Counted from the stretch's first letter, positions 34,894 through 45,807 are shown. The stretch: DNA of 64,000 nucleotides from Candidatus Marithrix sp. Canyon 246 (GCF_001723685.1 NZ_MCBX01000004.1:124001-188000); one strand, 5' to 3'. Notes: generated from the letters alone by a model not told the origin. A program made the numbers and translations.

Positions 34894-34918
34894 GGCTAAT
34901 CATAAGCTGACGCTAAGA

Positions 34919-35209
34919 CTAAAAACCGCCACTGGTATTAATACGATCTCGCATTTCTTTACCCGGTTTAAAATGAGGTACATATTTTTCAGATAATTTA
35001 ACAGCAGCACCAGTTTTAGGATTACGTCCCTTTCTAGGTGGGCGATGATGAAGTGAAAAACTACCAAAACCACGTATTTCAATCCTTTCACCTTGCTCTA
35101 AAGCTTGTGCCATATTTTCTAAAATAGTTTTAATGGCAAGATCAATATCTTTTTGAGATAAATGGGTTTGTTTTAATGAAATTGCTTCAATTAGTTCTGA
35201 TTTTGTCAT
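34919..35209 (-). CDS. ihfB: Integration host factor subunit beta
   Basis: The 96-residue protein is of the HU/IHF family: [45 protein letters not shown] with the intercalating Pro, and [17 protein letters not shown]. It is the partner of IhfA and is in its conserved place after rpsA. Confidence 0.95.
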   Translation of the reverse strand: MTKSELIEAISLKQTHLSQKDIDLAIKTILENMAQALEQGERIEIRGFGSFSLHHRPPRKGRNPKTGAAVKLSEKYVPHFKPGKEMRDRINTSGGF

Positions 35210-35245
35210 TGCTATATGGGCAATCGTTAAAGATTGCCTCTTGCG

Positions 35246-36922
35246 TTATTGTTTATCTGCTTGTTCTTTAATTAAATCACCTAAAGTAGCAGCAGTATTG
35301 TTCTCTTGTTGTGAATTGCTATAATTTTCAAGAACAGCGGATTCTTCATCTGATACTAATGCTTTAATAGATAAGCTAATGCTACGTTTCTTACGATCAA
35401 CATTAATGATCTTAGCTTGAATTTCTTGATTCTCTTTTAAGACATGGTTAATATCTTCTACACGCTCACGAGCTAGTTCTTGAATTCGTAACACGCCATC
35501 AACTTCAGTATCTAGTTGAACGATAGCTCTATTATTTGCTATTTCAGTTACAACTCCTTTAACTACACTACCTTTAGGATATTGACTTATATAATGAGAA
35601 AATGATTCTTTTTCTAGTTGCTTTATTCCTAAAGAAATTCTTTCGCGTTCAGCATCTACAGCTAATACAACTGCTTCAACTTCATCACCTTTCTTAAATT
35701 GGCGTACAGCTTCATCACCCGGGATATTCCAAGAAATATCTGACATATGTACTAAACCGTCAATACCGCCATCTAAACCAATGAATATACCAAAATCAGT
35801 GATAGACTTAATACGACCAACCACTTTATCATTTTTATTATGGGTTGCAGCAAATTCTTCCCATGGATTAGGATGACAATGTCTGATACTTAAAGATATA
35901 CGACGAAGTTCTTCATCAATCTCTAATACCATTACTTCTGTTTCATCGCCAATCTGAACTACTTTCGATGGATGTACATTTTTATTAGTCCAATCCATTT
36001 CGGTAACGTGTACTAAGCCTTCTACACCTTCTTCAATTTCTACAAAGCAACCATAATCTGCTAAATTCGTTACCTTACCAAATAAGCGTGAATTAACTGG
36101 ATAACGACGTGCAATATCAACCCAAGGATCTTCACTTAATTGTTTCAATCCTAGAGATACTCGAACACGTTCACGATCAAATTTTAGCACTTTAACATCA
36201 ACATCATCACCAACACTAACAACATCACTAGGATGTTTAACGCGCCGCCAAGCCATATCTGTTATATGTAAAAGTCCATCCACACCGCCTAAATCCACAA
36301 AAGCACCGTAATCGGTTAAATTTTTCACTACACCACGCAATTTCATTCCTTCTTGCATGGATTCTAATAAGGCTTCACGTTCTTGGGAATTTTCTGTTTC
36401 AACCACTGCGCGACGTGATACAACTACATTATTACGTCGTTGATCTAATTTAATAACTTTAAATTCTATCGGGTTTTCTTCTAAATAAGTAGTATCACGC
36501 ACTGGGCGTACATCTACTAATGAGCCGGGTAAAAAGGCACGAATGTTATTGACATTAACAGTAAATCCACCTTTAACCTTTTCACTAATTAAACCTGTAA
36601 TAGTTTCATTAGTTTCATGGGCTTTTTGCAACACAGCCCAAGCAGCAGCTCGTTTAGCTTTTTCACGCGATAATTTGGTTTCTCCAAAACCATCTTCTAC
36701 AGCGTCTAAAGATACATCTACTTGATCACCAATTGCAACTTCCAATTGTCCAGCGTCATCATAAAATTGACTTATAGGGATAACGCCTTCAGATTTTAGC
36801 CCTGTATCTATAATAACTAAATCTTGACGTATTTCTACAACTGTACCCGGTATAATACTACCGGTTTTCATGGATTTTTGTGATTGACTCTCGTTAAATA
36901 ACTCGGCAAAGCTTTCGTTCAT
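35246..36922 (-). CDS. rpsA: 30S ribosomal protein S1
   Basis: The protein has 558 residues and six S1/OB RNA-binding repeats. Successive repeat signatures include [40 protein letters not shown] and [20 protein letters not shown], and the sixth repeat is divergent. S1 brings mRNA to the small subunit. It lies in the conserved cmk-rpsA-ihfB order. Confidence 0.97.
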   Translation of the reverse strand: MNESFAELFNESQSQKSMKTGSIIPGTVVEIRQDLVIIDTGLKSEGVIPISQFYDDAGQLEVAIGDQVDVSLDAVEDGFGETKLSREKAKRAAAWAVLQKAHETNETITGLISEKVKGGFTVNVNNIRAFLPGSLVDVRPVRDTTYLEENPIEFKVIKLDQRRNNVVVSRRAVVETENSQEREALLESMQEGMKLRGVVKNLTDYGAFVDLGGVDGLLHITDMAWRRVKHPSDVVSVGDDVDVKVLKFDRERVRVSLGLKQLSEDPWVDIARRYPVNSRLFGKVTNLADYGCFVEIEEGVEGLVHVTEMDWTNKNVHPSKVVQIGDETEVMVLEIDEELRRISLSIRHCHPNPWEEFAATHNKNDKVVGRIKSITDFGIFIGLDGGIDGLVHMSDISWNIPGDEAVRQFKKGDEVEAVVLAVDAERERISLGIKQLEKESFSHYISQYPKGSVVKGVVTEIANNRAIVQLDTEVDGVLRIQELARERVEDINHVLKENQEIQAKIINVDRKKRSISLSIKALVSDEESAVLENYSNSQQENNTAATLGDLIKEQADKQ

Positions 36923-36972
36923 TCTAAATGTAAATCATTGACTTGTTGTGTGACAATAACAAGTCGATATTG

Positions 36973-37584
36973 TTAAAGGTTAATGATTTGTGCTACCACT
37001 TGATCTATTGATAAATTTGTTGTATCAATTATAAAAGCATCATCGGCAGCACGGCATGGTGCAATAGATCTAGTACGATCACGTTTATCACGTTCAGTAA
37101 TGTCTATCACTATGTCGGATAGCTTAGCATTTATCCCTTTTTCTTTCAACTGTTTATAACGTCTTTGTGCTCTTTCTTCAGCCGTCGCAGTTAAAAATAT
37201 TTTTATTTTGGCATCAGGAAATACTATAGTTCCCATATCACGCCCATCTGCAACTAAGCCGGGAGCAACACGGCAAGCGCGTTGTCGAGCTAATAATGCT
37301 TCGCGTACTTTTGCTAAAGCAGCAACTTTTGAGGCTGCTGCTGCACACTCTTCAGTGCGTAATTCTTCTAATGCTTTGAAATTTAAGTCTAAATTAATAG
37401 CTGAAATAGCTAATTCAATCTCATCATCTAGTGCTATTTTATTTTTTATGGCAGTTAAGGCGAGTATTCTATATATTGCTCCACTATCTAATATATGCCA
37501 ATTAAAATGTTTTGCTACTCTTGAACTTACAGTGCCTTTACCAACTCCACTAGCTCCATCTATGGTTATAACAGGTATTATCAT
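36973..37584 (-). CDS. cmk: Cytidylate kinase, short form
   Basis: The 203-residue protein has the P-loop TIDGASGVGKGTVSSRVAK at residues 7-25, HILDSGAIYRILAL, PGLVADGRDMGTIVFPDA, and the RYKQLKEKGI lid. It phosphorylates CMP/dCMP. The usual length is about 220-230 residues. Here LDLNFKALEELRTEE appears to lack roughly 15-20 residues of the CMP-binding insert, where homologues have a beta hairpin (...G.....LDGE.V...IRT). The reading frame is intact, so it is either a natural variant or an in-frame deletion. Confidence 0.9.
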   Translation of the reverse strand: MIIPVITIDGASGVGKGTVSSRVAKHFNWHILDSGAIYRILALTAIKNKIALDDEIELAISAINLDLNFKALEELRTEECAAAASKVAALAKVREALLARQRACRVAPGLVADGRDMGTIVFPDAKIKIFLTATAEERAQRRYKQLKEKGINAKLSDIVIDITERDKRDRTRSIAPCRAADDAFIIDTTNLSIDQVVAQIINL

Positions 37585-37616
37585 GTCTTATCATGTATTT
37601 TATGTAGTCACAAAAT

Positions 37617-37662
37617 GGTGGGTTTAGCTTCGCTGACTTCGTATCGCTTCGCTCTACCCACC
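37617..37662. repeat. GGTGGGT...ACCCACC hairpin repeat
   Basis: GGTGGGT at 37617-37623 pairs with ACCCACC at 37656-37662, with CTTCGCT/GCTTCGC motifs between. It lies in the aroA-cmk gap. The shape is that of a dispersed intergenic repeat; no T tract follows for a classic terminator. Confidence 0.6.
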
Positions 37663-37691
37663 CTACTCATGATATGATTATATCAGGAATA

Positions 37692-38990
37692 TTATTGCTC
37701 ACTTAGATTTATCCCTGCTTGTTGTGATAGTTTAACAAAATTTGGGAATGATGTTGCAACATTAGCGCAATCTGTTACTGTAATCGTCTCATTGGCACGT
37801 AAAGCGGCTATTGTAAATGCCATTGCAATACGATGATCGCCATGACTATTTATTATACCACCTTGTATTTTACCACCTTGGATTATCATTCCATCAGCTG
37901 TAGCTTCTGCCTTAATACCAATAATATTTAAGCCATCTGCCATGACTTGAATTCGATCACTTTCTTTAACTCGTAATTCTGCTGCTCCTGTTAATACTGT
38001 TTTTCCTTCAGCACAGGCAGCAGCTATAAATATCGCAGGAAATTCATCTATTGCTAATGGTACTTGTTGTGGTGGAATATGGATTCCATGCAATTGACTG
38101 GAACGTATATGAATATCTGCTACTAATTCGCCGCTAACTTCATGTTGATTAGTCAAACTAATATCAGCTCCCATTTGTTGCAAAATATTAATAATTCCAA
38201 TTCTAGTTGCATTAATACCCACATGGGTTAAAGACAATTCAGAATCTTTAGCAATACAAGCTGCAACTATAAAAAAAGCCGCTGAAGAAATATCAGCCGG
38301 TACATCAATTGAATGTGCTTGTAATTTACCACCACCTTGTAAACAAATAGTATTTGCATCTCTTGTCACTGAATAACCAAAACCTGCTAACATACGTTCT
38401 GTATGATCACGAGTCGGTGCTGGTTCAGTTACACAAGTTTTACCATTTGCATATAAACCCGCAAGTAATATAGCAGATTTAACTTGGGCACTGGCAATTG
38501 GTAAATTATAATTAATTGCTTGTAAAGAATTGCCATTAATTTTAAGTGGCGGGGTGCCATCTGCATTAGTTGAGATATTTGCACCCATTAAAGATAATGG
38601 TTTGGTAACGCGACGCATAGGGCGACGCGATAATGAGGCATCACCAGTCATTTCTACGGAAAAATTTTGACCTACCATTAATCCTGATAATAGGCGCATC
38701 GAAGTTCCAGAATTACCAAGATATAGAGGAGAATTAGGTGCTTTTAAACCATGTAAACCTACACCTTGAATGCTGATTTGCCCATTATTTCGACTGATAT
38801 TTACTCCCATTGTTTGAAAAGCGGCTAATGTTGCTAGAGTATCTTCGCCTTCTAAAAAACCACTAATTTCTGTCGTTCCTTCAGCTAAAGCACCTAACAT
38901 TATAGAACGATGAGAAATAGATTTATCGCCGGGAACACGCAAACTACCACGCAAACATCCACCCGGATTTATTATAAATTTTGTTGACAT
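37692..38990 (-). CDS. aroA: 3-phosphoshikimate 1-carboxyvinyltransferase (EPSP synthase)
   Basis: The protein has 432 residues. It contains GSLRVPGDKSISHRSIMLGA, LYLGNSGTSMRLLSGLM, SLSRRPMRRVTKPL, ADISSAAFFIVAA, AIDEFPAIFIAAACAEG and VKESDRIQVMADGL, all standard EPSP synthase motifs. It catalyses the sixth step of the shikimate pathway. It heads the minus-strand housekeeping run, divergent from adk. Confidence 0.97.
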   Translation of the reverse strand: MSTKFIINPGGCLRGSLRVPGDKSISHRSIMLGALAEGTTEISGFLEGEDTLATLAAFQTMGVNISRNNGQISIQGVGLHGLKAPNSPLYLGNSGTSMRLLSGLMVGQNFSVEMTGDASLSRRPMRRVTKPLSLMGANISTNADGTPPLKINGNSLQAINYNLPIASAQVKSAILLAGLYANGKTCVTEPAPTRDHTERMLAGFGYSVTRDANTICLQGGGKLQAHSIDVPADISSAAFFIVAACIAKDSELSLTHVGINATRIGIINILQQMGADISLTNQHEVSGELVADIHIRSSQLHGIHIPPQQVPLAIDEFPAIFIAAACAEGKTVLTGAAELRVKESDRIQVMADGLNIIGIKAEATADGMIIQGGKIQGGIINSHGDHRIAMAFTIAALRANETITVTDCANVATSFPNFVKLSQQAGINLSEQ

Positions 38991-39152
38991 AGGGATTAAT
39001 TAATATGTCTGATTCAGACAAATGAGTTATATACTATAATGTAATTTTGGAGACCAAATTCAATGAATTATAATACGACAATTAAAAAATTACCTGATTA
39101 TATTAACTATTTGCGGTAAAATATACATTTTTTAACATGTAGGACTATATAA

Positions 39153-39800
<648 letters not shown>

Positions 39801-39810
39801 TCAATAAACT

Positions 39811-39843
39811 AAACCTGACAGGTTTTTAAAACCTGTCAGGTTT
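39811..39843. repeat. AAACCTGACAGGTTTTTAAA palindrome (copy 3)
   Basis: Perfect palindrome between adk and the patatin-like gene, same family as 18984-19016. The T/A-rich centre and its position after adk would allow weak terminator activity. Confidence 0.9.
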
Positions 39844-39859
39844 GTCTGCAAAGTTCGCT

Positions 39860-42070
39860 ATGTTAAAACCACATTTTTTTTTCATATTCTTTCTTATATC
39901 AACTCAACTTCAAGCCTCTGAAAGACCAAAAATAGGTATTGCCTTTTCAGGCGGTGGCGCACGAGGTATTGCTCATATTGGGGTTTTGCAAGCCTTAGAA
40001 GAATTAAAAATTCCAATAGATTATATCGCTGGCACTAGCATGGGTAGCATTGTAGGTGGATTATATGCTAGTGGTTTATCAAGCCAAGAATTGGCTAAGG
40101 CTGTCAAACAAATCGACTGGGAAAGTATTTTTAATTTAAAAAGTGATCGAAATCAACTGTCTTATCGTGAAAAGCAAAATCAGCGTCGCTTTTTTCAACT
40201 AGAATTTGGTTTAGATAAAAATTATAGTTTAACATCTTCGGCTGGATTAGTAGGTGGGCAAAATTTATTATTAGCCCTGAAACGTCTAACCAGAGGAATT
40301 CGGCTTAAAAACTTTTCTCAATTACCAATTCCATTTCAAGCTGTTGCCACTGATATAAATACGGCTAAACCCTTTATCTTAGAAAAAGGTGATTTAGCTT
40401 TAACTCTTCGCGCTTCTATGGCAGTTCCATTTGCGTTTTCACCAGTAGAAATTGATGGTCATTTATTGGTTGATGGTGGCATTCTCAATAATTTACCCGT
40501 TGATGTAGTTAGAGCAATGGGAGCTGATATTGTAATAGCTGTTAATATTTCCATGCCACTAAAGGAAATTAAAGCCAACAGTTCCTTTTTGACTATCGCT
40601 TCACAATCTCTTGATGCTGCCCTAATTCAAAATACTAGACGCGCTTTAGAACATGCAGACATTATCATCACACCTGAATTGAAAGGCTATAGTTTTACCG
40701 ATTTTGCCAAAGGGGTTGAGATGATCAGTAAAGGTTATGAAGCAATTATAAAAAAATCGGCAGTTTTCAAAGGTTTTGCTTTAAATACAAATAATTATAA
40801 TAAGCATCGCGCTGATATCACAGCAAAAAAACCTCCTTTACCTAAAAAAATTACACCATCGTTTTTGAAATTCACTGGTAATAATCGCACTAGCAATAAG
40901 TTATTACAGAATAAATTAGAAGGATTAATCGGCAAACAACTAGATATAGAACAACTGGAAAAAGAAACTAATAGTTTAATGTCATTAAATGATTTTGAAC
41001 AAATTACTTATGATATTATTCAAAATAAACAAGGAGATAGTGGCTTATTATTTGATATACGTGAAAAAAGCTGGGGTCCTAATTATTTTCGTTTTGGCTT
41101 GAATACTACTACCAGTTTTAGTGATAAAGCTGAATTTATAAGTTTATTACGTCATGAACAATTAAATATTAATCGTTTTGGTGCTGAATGGATAACAGAA
41201 TTAGGCATGGGAGCCGGTTATGGTTTTTTTACGGAATTTTATCAACCTTTAGATTATAAACGACGTTTTTTTATCGCGCCTTATGCAAAGTTTAGTAGAA
41301 GTTTTACTGATATTTTTCAAAACAAACAAGGTATTGCTGAATATGATTTAAAACGTTTTCTACTAGGTGTAGATATAGGTATGAACTTTGGTAACTACGC
41401 TGAATTACGTGTAGGAATGCAACATAAGCGGTTACAAGCTAACTTAAGAATTGGTGATCCAAGCATATTACCTATAGGTACTACAGAAGAACACTTACTA
41501 ACTCTAAGTTTTGGCTACGATACTCTTGATGATCGGGTATTTCCGAGAAAAGGTAGAAGAATTAAATTTAACAGCGAAATTTATAATCAATCATTTGGTT
41601 CAGAATCAGATTATCAAAAAATAACCTTAGATATGCGCGAAATGTTTCCTATAAATCGCCGCTTAACTTTAATAACAAATGCCAGTTTGTTTACTTTTCT
41701 ACATTCAACTCCTCCAATATATGAAAGTTTTTCAATAGGCGGCTTAAATTACCTAGCTGGTTATCCTGAAGGTGACATAGGTGGCAAACATGCTTTAATA
41801 TTTCAATTTGGCGGCTTATACAATCCTACTAACTTACAAACAACACACAAACAACGAGAAGTGTTAAGTGCATTAGGAATCAGACTAGTAGGATTATTAC
41901 ATGCTGGTAATGCTTGGGATAGCTACCAAGATATAAATATGACAGATTTACTATATGGAGGATTAGCAGGCTTTGTATGGGAGACACCATTTGGATCACT
42001 ATTCTTAGGAACAGGATATACCAAACAAGGTAGTCTTAATTATTACTTGTCATTGGGTAATTTGTTTTAA
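39860..42070 (+). CDS. Patatin-like phospholipase with Omp85-type barrel (PlpD-like, type Vd secretion)
   Basis: The protein has 736 residues from ATG 39860 (a TTG at 39842 would add six). The signal peptide is MLKPHFFFIFFLISTQLQAS. The patatin domain has the oxyanion loop FSGGGARGIAHIG, nucleophile GTSMGSIVGG and catalytic Asp LVDGGILNNLP. A POTRA-like linker (about 345-410) and a 16-strand-type Omp85 barrel (RFGLNTTTSF...LGTGYTKQGSLNYYLSLGNLF) follow. Family members export a lipase through their own barrel. The gene stands alone after adk. Confidence 0.9.
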   Translation: MLKPHFFFIFFLISTQLQASERPKIGIAFSGGGARGIAHIGVLQALEELKIPIDYIAGTSMGSIVGGLYASGLSSQELAKAVKQIDWESIFNLKSDRNQLSYREKQNQRRFFQLEFGLDKNYSLTSSAGLVGGQNLLLALKRLTRGIRLKNFSQLPIPFQAVATDINTAKPFILEKGDLALTLRASMAVPFAFSPVEIDGHLLVDGGILNNLPVDVVRAMGADIVIAVNISMPLKEIKANSSFLTIASQSLDAALIQNTRRALEHADIIITPELKGYSFTDFAKGVEMISKGYEAIIKKSAVFKGFALNTNNYNKHRADITAKKPPLPKKITPSFLKFTGNNRTSNKLLQNKLEGLIGKQLDIEQLEKETNSLMSLNDFEQITYDIIQNKQGDSGLLFDIREKSWGPNYFRFGLNTTTSFSDKAEFISLLRHEQLNINRFGAEWITELGMGAGYGFFTEFYQPLDYKRRFFIAPYAKFSRSFTDIFQNKQGIAEYDLKRFLLGVDIGMNFGNYAELRVGMQHKRLQANLRIGDPSILPIGTTEEHLLTLSFGYDTLDDRVFPRKGRRIKFNSEIYNQSFGSESDYQKITLDMREMFPINRRLTLITNASLFTFLHSTPPIYESFSIGGLNYLAGYPEGDIGGKHALIFQFGGLYNPTNLQTTHKQREVLSALGIRLVGLLHAGNAWDSYQDINMTDLLYGGLAGFVWETPFGSLFLGTGYTKQGSLNYYLSLGNLF

Positions 42071-42142
42071 AACCACATGTGACTTTGTATGATGTTAAAT
42101 CATATTTGTAGGGTCATGAAAGTTAAAAAGTTAGTTAAATGA

Positions 42143-43411
42143 TTATTTTTTTTTGCCACCAAAATATTTTAAATCTACAACTTTTAAAGGGCGTTCCAAA
42201 TAATCATATAAACGATCATCTAAATCACTAAAGCGTTTAATTGTAAGATATACCTTTTTGTCTTGTAATTTAGCCGCTTTTAGATAAGCAAATAATTGTT
42301 TTAAATTTTTCATTGGTTTTCTATCAATAGATACTAGGTTATCCCAATTTTGAATTTTTTGATCGTCTCCTATAGAGCCAGCTTCTACATTATGAATTAC
42401 TAGTGGCGGTAAATTCACTTCTTGCCAATCACGTATCCACCAAGGTGCAATCACTATTCCTGATACAAATATACCTTTACGTTCTGTAACTAATTGCATG
42501 GCATTGAGTCTGCCTGATAGAATCATTTTTTTATTTTGACGAGTAATAGCTAAACTAAAATTGTCTAAATTACCTCTAAGCGCATGAATAAATTGAGTTT
42601 CATTTTCAAATTTTTCAATTATATCACCGTTTTCTAATGCTATTAAATCTGAAGCTAAGTGGGTGCTAGCAACTATCAATTTATTACTATCATCAATATC
42701 AAGCTGAAATAGGATTGGTAATTCTGGTGGTGATGGATTTTTGCCTATTTGTAATAGTTCTAATACTCTACAAGCATATTTCATTGGTGTGGCAAAATTG
42801 GTATTTTGATCTTGATTTTTATTTAAACTAGATGTATTAATACCTACTACTTTTGCGGTTTTCATACTAATTAATGGTCCACCTGAGTTGCCGCTATTTA
42901 TTGGAGCGTCAGTTTGTAAAAATTCTCCTCCAAATTTATCAGTAATGCCAGAAATAACCCCACGAGTTCCGGTAAAAAATATACCCCAAGGATGTCCTAA
43001 TGCGCCTACTGGATGTCCGACTGCTGGAATATTTTTACATTCTAATTGCGCTGCTTTTATCCCTTTAGGTATAGAATTTTTAGGTAATTTTAATAAGGCT
43101 AAGTCTAAAACTGGATCAACATAAAGTTTTCGCGCTTTATAATAATGTCCATTATAAAATGCAACTGACACATGTGAAGGAGAACGCGCTACTACATGTG
43201 CATTTGTCATTACTAATCGTTGTTTAGCATCAACTAAAAATCCAGCGGCAGTAAATGCGCCTTTTTCATCTCCAAGAAATGGTTTATCAACTCTAGCTTT
43301 AATTTTAACTGTATAAGCAAGAGCTTGTTTAAAAATATCTTCTTCACTAGCCAAAATTTCATTATTCAATAGGAGGATACCAAATAATGTATATATTATT
43401 TTTTTAATCAC
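42143..43411 (-). CDS. HtrA-like periplasmic serine protease with PDZ domain
   Basis: The 422-residue protein has a signal peptide (IIYTLFGILLLNNEILAS). The catalytic triad is visible: His in VMTNAHVVA, Asp in PVLDLALLKL and Ser in SGNSGGPLIS. A middle region (about 230-320) is unlike DegP, and a C-terminal PDZ-like part follows (VEAGSIGDDQKIQNWDNLVS, then IDRKPMKNLKQL). It probably takes part in envelope protein quality control. The family is clear; the exact subtype is not. Confidence 0.8.
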   Translation of the reverse strand: MIKKIIYTLFGILLLNNEILASEEDIFKQALAYTVKIKARVDKPFLGDEKGAFTAAGFLVDAKQRLVMTNAHVVARSPSHVSVAFYNGHYYKARKLYVDPVLDLALLKLPKNSIPKGIKAAQLECKNIPAVGHPVGALGHPWGIFFTGTRGVISGITDKFGGEFLQTDAPINSGNSGGPLISMKTAKVVGINTSSLNKNQDQNTNFATPMKYACRVLELLQIGKNPSPPELPILFQLDIDDSNKLIVASTHLASDLIALENGDIIEKFENETQFIHALRGNLDNFSLAITRQNKKMILSGRLNAMQLVTERKGIFVSGIVIAPWWIRDWQEVNLPPLVIHNVEAGSIGDDQKIQNWDNLVSIDRKPMKNLKQLFAYLKAAKLQDKKVYLTIKRFSDLDDRLYDYLERPLKVVDLKYFGGKKK

Positions 43412-43583
43412 GTTTATTTATGGATAATTTTATGAAAGGAATCAAATATATGACGATTAATCTGGTCTAATCGTCTATATCTTATATATAAGATTATTAT
43501 AGCAGCTAAGCTCAAGCTTTTCAGAATAAGTCTAATAATGCTCTGAGTTAGCATTAATTATGCTATAATTATCACCTGATGAT

Positions 43584-43967
43584 ATGAAAATAACTAATTG
43601 TATGTGTGATAACAAAGATTATGGATTAGAAACACTTCTTGACTTAGATGGAGTGATTATAGATCAGGGAAATGGTTATTGGGTAAAATTTGAGGTGTCA
43701 AAAACAAAGGTTACAAAAGAACGTTCTCATGGGCTTCGATATAGCCTCACTCTTCATGATAAATATGGTAAACGACTCATGGGTTATGATAATGCTCATG
43801 CAGTAAAATTACCAAAGAAATATAAATACTCTGGTCGTATCATTGAATATGATCATTATCATCGTCATAGTTTAGATAATGGTATTCCCTATGAGTTCAA
43901 AGATCCTTATCAACTTATTCAAGATTTTTTTGAAAAAGTTGATGAAGTATTAAAGAAGCAGGAATGA
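43584..43967 (+). CDS. DUF6516-like protein, candidate toxin
   Basis: The 127-residue protein contains LDGVIIDQGNGYWVKFEVSK, LRYSLTLHDKYGKRLMGYDN, AHAVK and YDHYHRHSLDNGIPYEFKDP, then QLIQDFF. Charged and His-rich, it resembles the small DUF6516 family that occurs with a winged-helix partner, as here. It overlaps the next gene by 4 bases (ATGA). A toxin-antitoxin role is inferred from size, coupling and context, not from a known active site. Confidence 0.65.
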   Translation: MKITNCMCDNKDYGLETLLDLDGVIIDQGNGYWVKFEVSKTKVTKERSHGLRYSLTLHDKYGKRLMGYDNAHAVKLPKKYKYSGRIIEYDHYHRHSLDNGIPYEFKDPYQLIQDFFEKVDEVLKKQE

Positions 43968-44332
43968 TAGATATGAGTAACGAATATAAAGTACGTATTG
44001 GCATCATGCCACAAGAAAAAATAAGGGAAAGAATGTTGCTAATCGCAAAAGGAAGCTATAAACCAGAACCTAATGAACCAAAAATCTGGTTTACTTCCAT
44101 GCGTTCTTTAGCTGAAGTATTAAGCGATGAAAACCGTGCATTATTACACATTATTAAAGATACAAAACCCAATTCAATAAAAGAACTATCTGAAACCACA
44201 GGAAGAAAACAAAGTAACCTTTCCCGCACATTAAAAACACTATCAAGCTATGGTATTCTTGAGTTGATCAAAGAGAGCAAGCAAGTAAAACCTGTAGCTA
44301 AAGCGGTTGAATTTGAAATTTTAGCCGCTTAA
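43964..44332 (+). CDS. Winged helix-turn-helix regulator, candidate antitoxin
   Basis: This protein of up to 122 residues (ATG 43964 or 43973) contains SIKELSETTGRKQSNLSRTL and KTLSSYGILELIK, a MarR/ArsR-like winged helix. RSLAEVLSDENRALLHIIKD precedes it. It is the likely DNA-binding antitoxin or autoregulator of the DUF6516 gene. Its stop overlaps the convergent acyltransferase end by 4 bases. Confidence 0.75.
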   Translation: MIDMSNEYKVRIGIMPQEKIRERMLLIAKGSYKPEPNEPKIWFTSMRSLAEVLSDENRALLHIIKDTKPNSIKELSETTGRKQSNLSRTLKTLSSYGILELIKESKQVKPVAKAVEFEILAA

Positions 44333-45198
44333 TAGTTTACCGACATTTTAAAACGTTTATAACTCCATAGATATTGTGCCGGGCAATTTTCTACGCAGTG
44401 TTCTATGCCTTTATTTAGTGCTGTACAAGCCTCCTCCAAATTGGAACTTGTAATCTCGGTTGGTGCTGGAAAAAAATGAATTTTAAATCCCTTGCTGTTT
44501 GGCAGACGTTCTGCATAAGTAAAAATTATGCTAGCACCAGTTTTATTGGCTAAACGAGAAACTAATACGGTAGTAAAAGCTTTTACGCCAAAAAAAGGCA
44601 CAAAAATTCCAGCATTATTATCAGTTGGAACTTGATCAGGTAAAATACCAGCGGCTTTTCCTTGCCGTAATTGTTGATATAAAGCTCGTACACCTGCACG
44701 ATTTACTGGCATCAAATTCCCACCTGCTCGCTCACGAGCTGTATGAATTAAGTCATTTAATCCATGTAATTTGGGTGGACGATATAAGGCACTCATAGTA
44801 TAACGTGAAGTTGCATATAAGGCTGCCATTTCCCAAGCCCCAAAATGTGGTGTTAAAAATATAACTCCTTTGCCTTGCTCGAATGCCTGTTGTACACATT
44901 CTTCACCTTTTACTTCACACACCAAAGCTAATGCTTTATCAAGCGGTGATAACCAGATTTTACCTATTTCTATAAAGGTTTTACAGGTTTCAATTAAGCT
45001 GTGTTTAACTAAATCTGCTTGTTCAGCGGCAGATAGCTGAGGAAAACACAAACTAATATTGGTACGTGTTACATTAGTGATGCGTAATGATGAAGATCGC
45101 GCTAATAATCTACCTAATATGTTGGCAATAGTGTGTGTTATGGCTAAGGGTAATAAGGCAAATAGGTGTAATAATAATTTTATGAATAAAACTCGCAT
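44329..45198 (-). CDS. Lipid A / lysophospholipid acyltransferase (LpxL/HtrB family)
   Basis: The 289-residue protein has an N-terminal hydrophobic anchor (LLHLFALLPLAITHTIANIL) and the acyltransferase motif His-x4-Glu in FLTPHFGAWEMAAL. Further family motifs are MSALYRPPK, GILPDQVPTDNNAGIFVPFF (substrate-binding) and CPAQYLWSYKRFK at the C-terminus. It adds a secondary acyl chain to lipid A in the inner membrane. Confidence 0.9.
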   Translation of the reverse strand: MRVLFIKLLLHLFALLPLAITHTIANILGRLLARSSSLRITNVTRTNISLCFPQLSAAEQADLVKHSLIETCKTFIEIGKIWLSPLDKALALVCEVKGEECVQQAFEQGKGVIFLTPHFGAWEMAALYATSRYTMSALYRPPKLHGLNDLIHTARERAGGNLMPVNRAGVRALYQQLRQGKAAGILPDQVPTDNNAGIFVPFFGVKAFTTVLVSRLANKTGASIIFTYAERLPNSKGFKIHFFPAPTEITSSNLEEACTALNKGIEHCVENCPAQYLWSYKRFKMSVNY

Positions 45199-45204
45199 TA
45201 TTGT

Positions 45205-45789
45205 TTAGGATATTTCCTGAAATATCCAATTAATTATATTAAAAACCAATTGTAATTCAGTAGTGGCAGATATATACCTTGGATCTATTACAAAAATACC
45301 TTGATCCAGTTTGCCAAATTGCCAGATAGCCCCGGTAGTTACAATACCATAGCAGATATGCGCATCTAGCAGAGAAGATGCGACCATTTCAGACAAAGCT
45401 TGTGCCCAGCCTTGATTAAAATCATCTTTTTTAGCTTCTATGACACAAAGTGAAGGTTTTGCCATTGCGCCATATTTAGTTTTAGGCGCAATTAAATAAT
45501 CTGGTTCGCCTACCAAACCTTTTTTTTCATCTATATTGTAAGGCATATGTGACCATACTTTTAAATTGTAATTTTCTGCCACTATCCCCAAAATAGGTCT
45601 TATAATTGTCTCACAAATCGCAAATTCATTAATATAGTTTGTCTCATCCTGCAAATTTTTTGTGATCATAGAAAAGAAAACGTCTAAAATTTCAAGTTCT
45701 ATTTCATTTAAAAATGCAGTTCTATCCGCAACTTCAATATCAAATTTTGTTGCAACTTCCTCAACTGATTTAAATTTTCCGTAAGACAT
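45205..45789 (-). CDS. Predicted PD-(D/E)XK-fold protein
   Basis: This 194-residue protein belongs to no named family that I recognise. The core GEPDYLIAPKTK...SLCVIEAKKDDFNQGWAQAL has the Asp, then Glu-x-Lys, spacing of PD-(D/E)XK nucleases, followed by a helix with Gln, as in many restriction-like folds. A remnant of the GTACAACG repeat lies just upstream (45808-45823), as for other accessory cassettes, so the gene is probably mobile. No methyltransferase or partner gene is beside it. Confidence 0.6.
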   Translation of the reverse strand: MSYGKFKSVEEVATKFDIEVADRTAFLNEIELEILDVFFSMITKNLQDETNYINEFAICETIIRPILGIVAENYNLKVWSHMPYNIDEKKGLVGEPDYLIAPKTKYGAMAKPSLCVIEAKKDDFNQGWAQALSEMVASSLLDAHICYGIVTTGAIWQFGKLDQGIFVIDPRYISATTELQLVFNIINWIFQEIS

Positions 45790-45807
45790 ATTAATATACC
45801 TATATAG

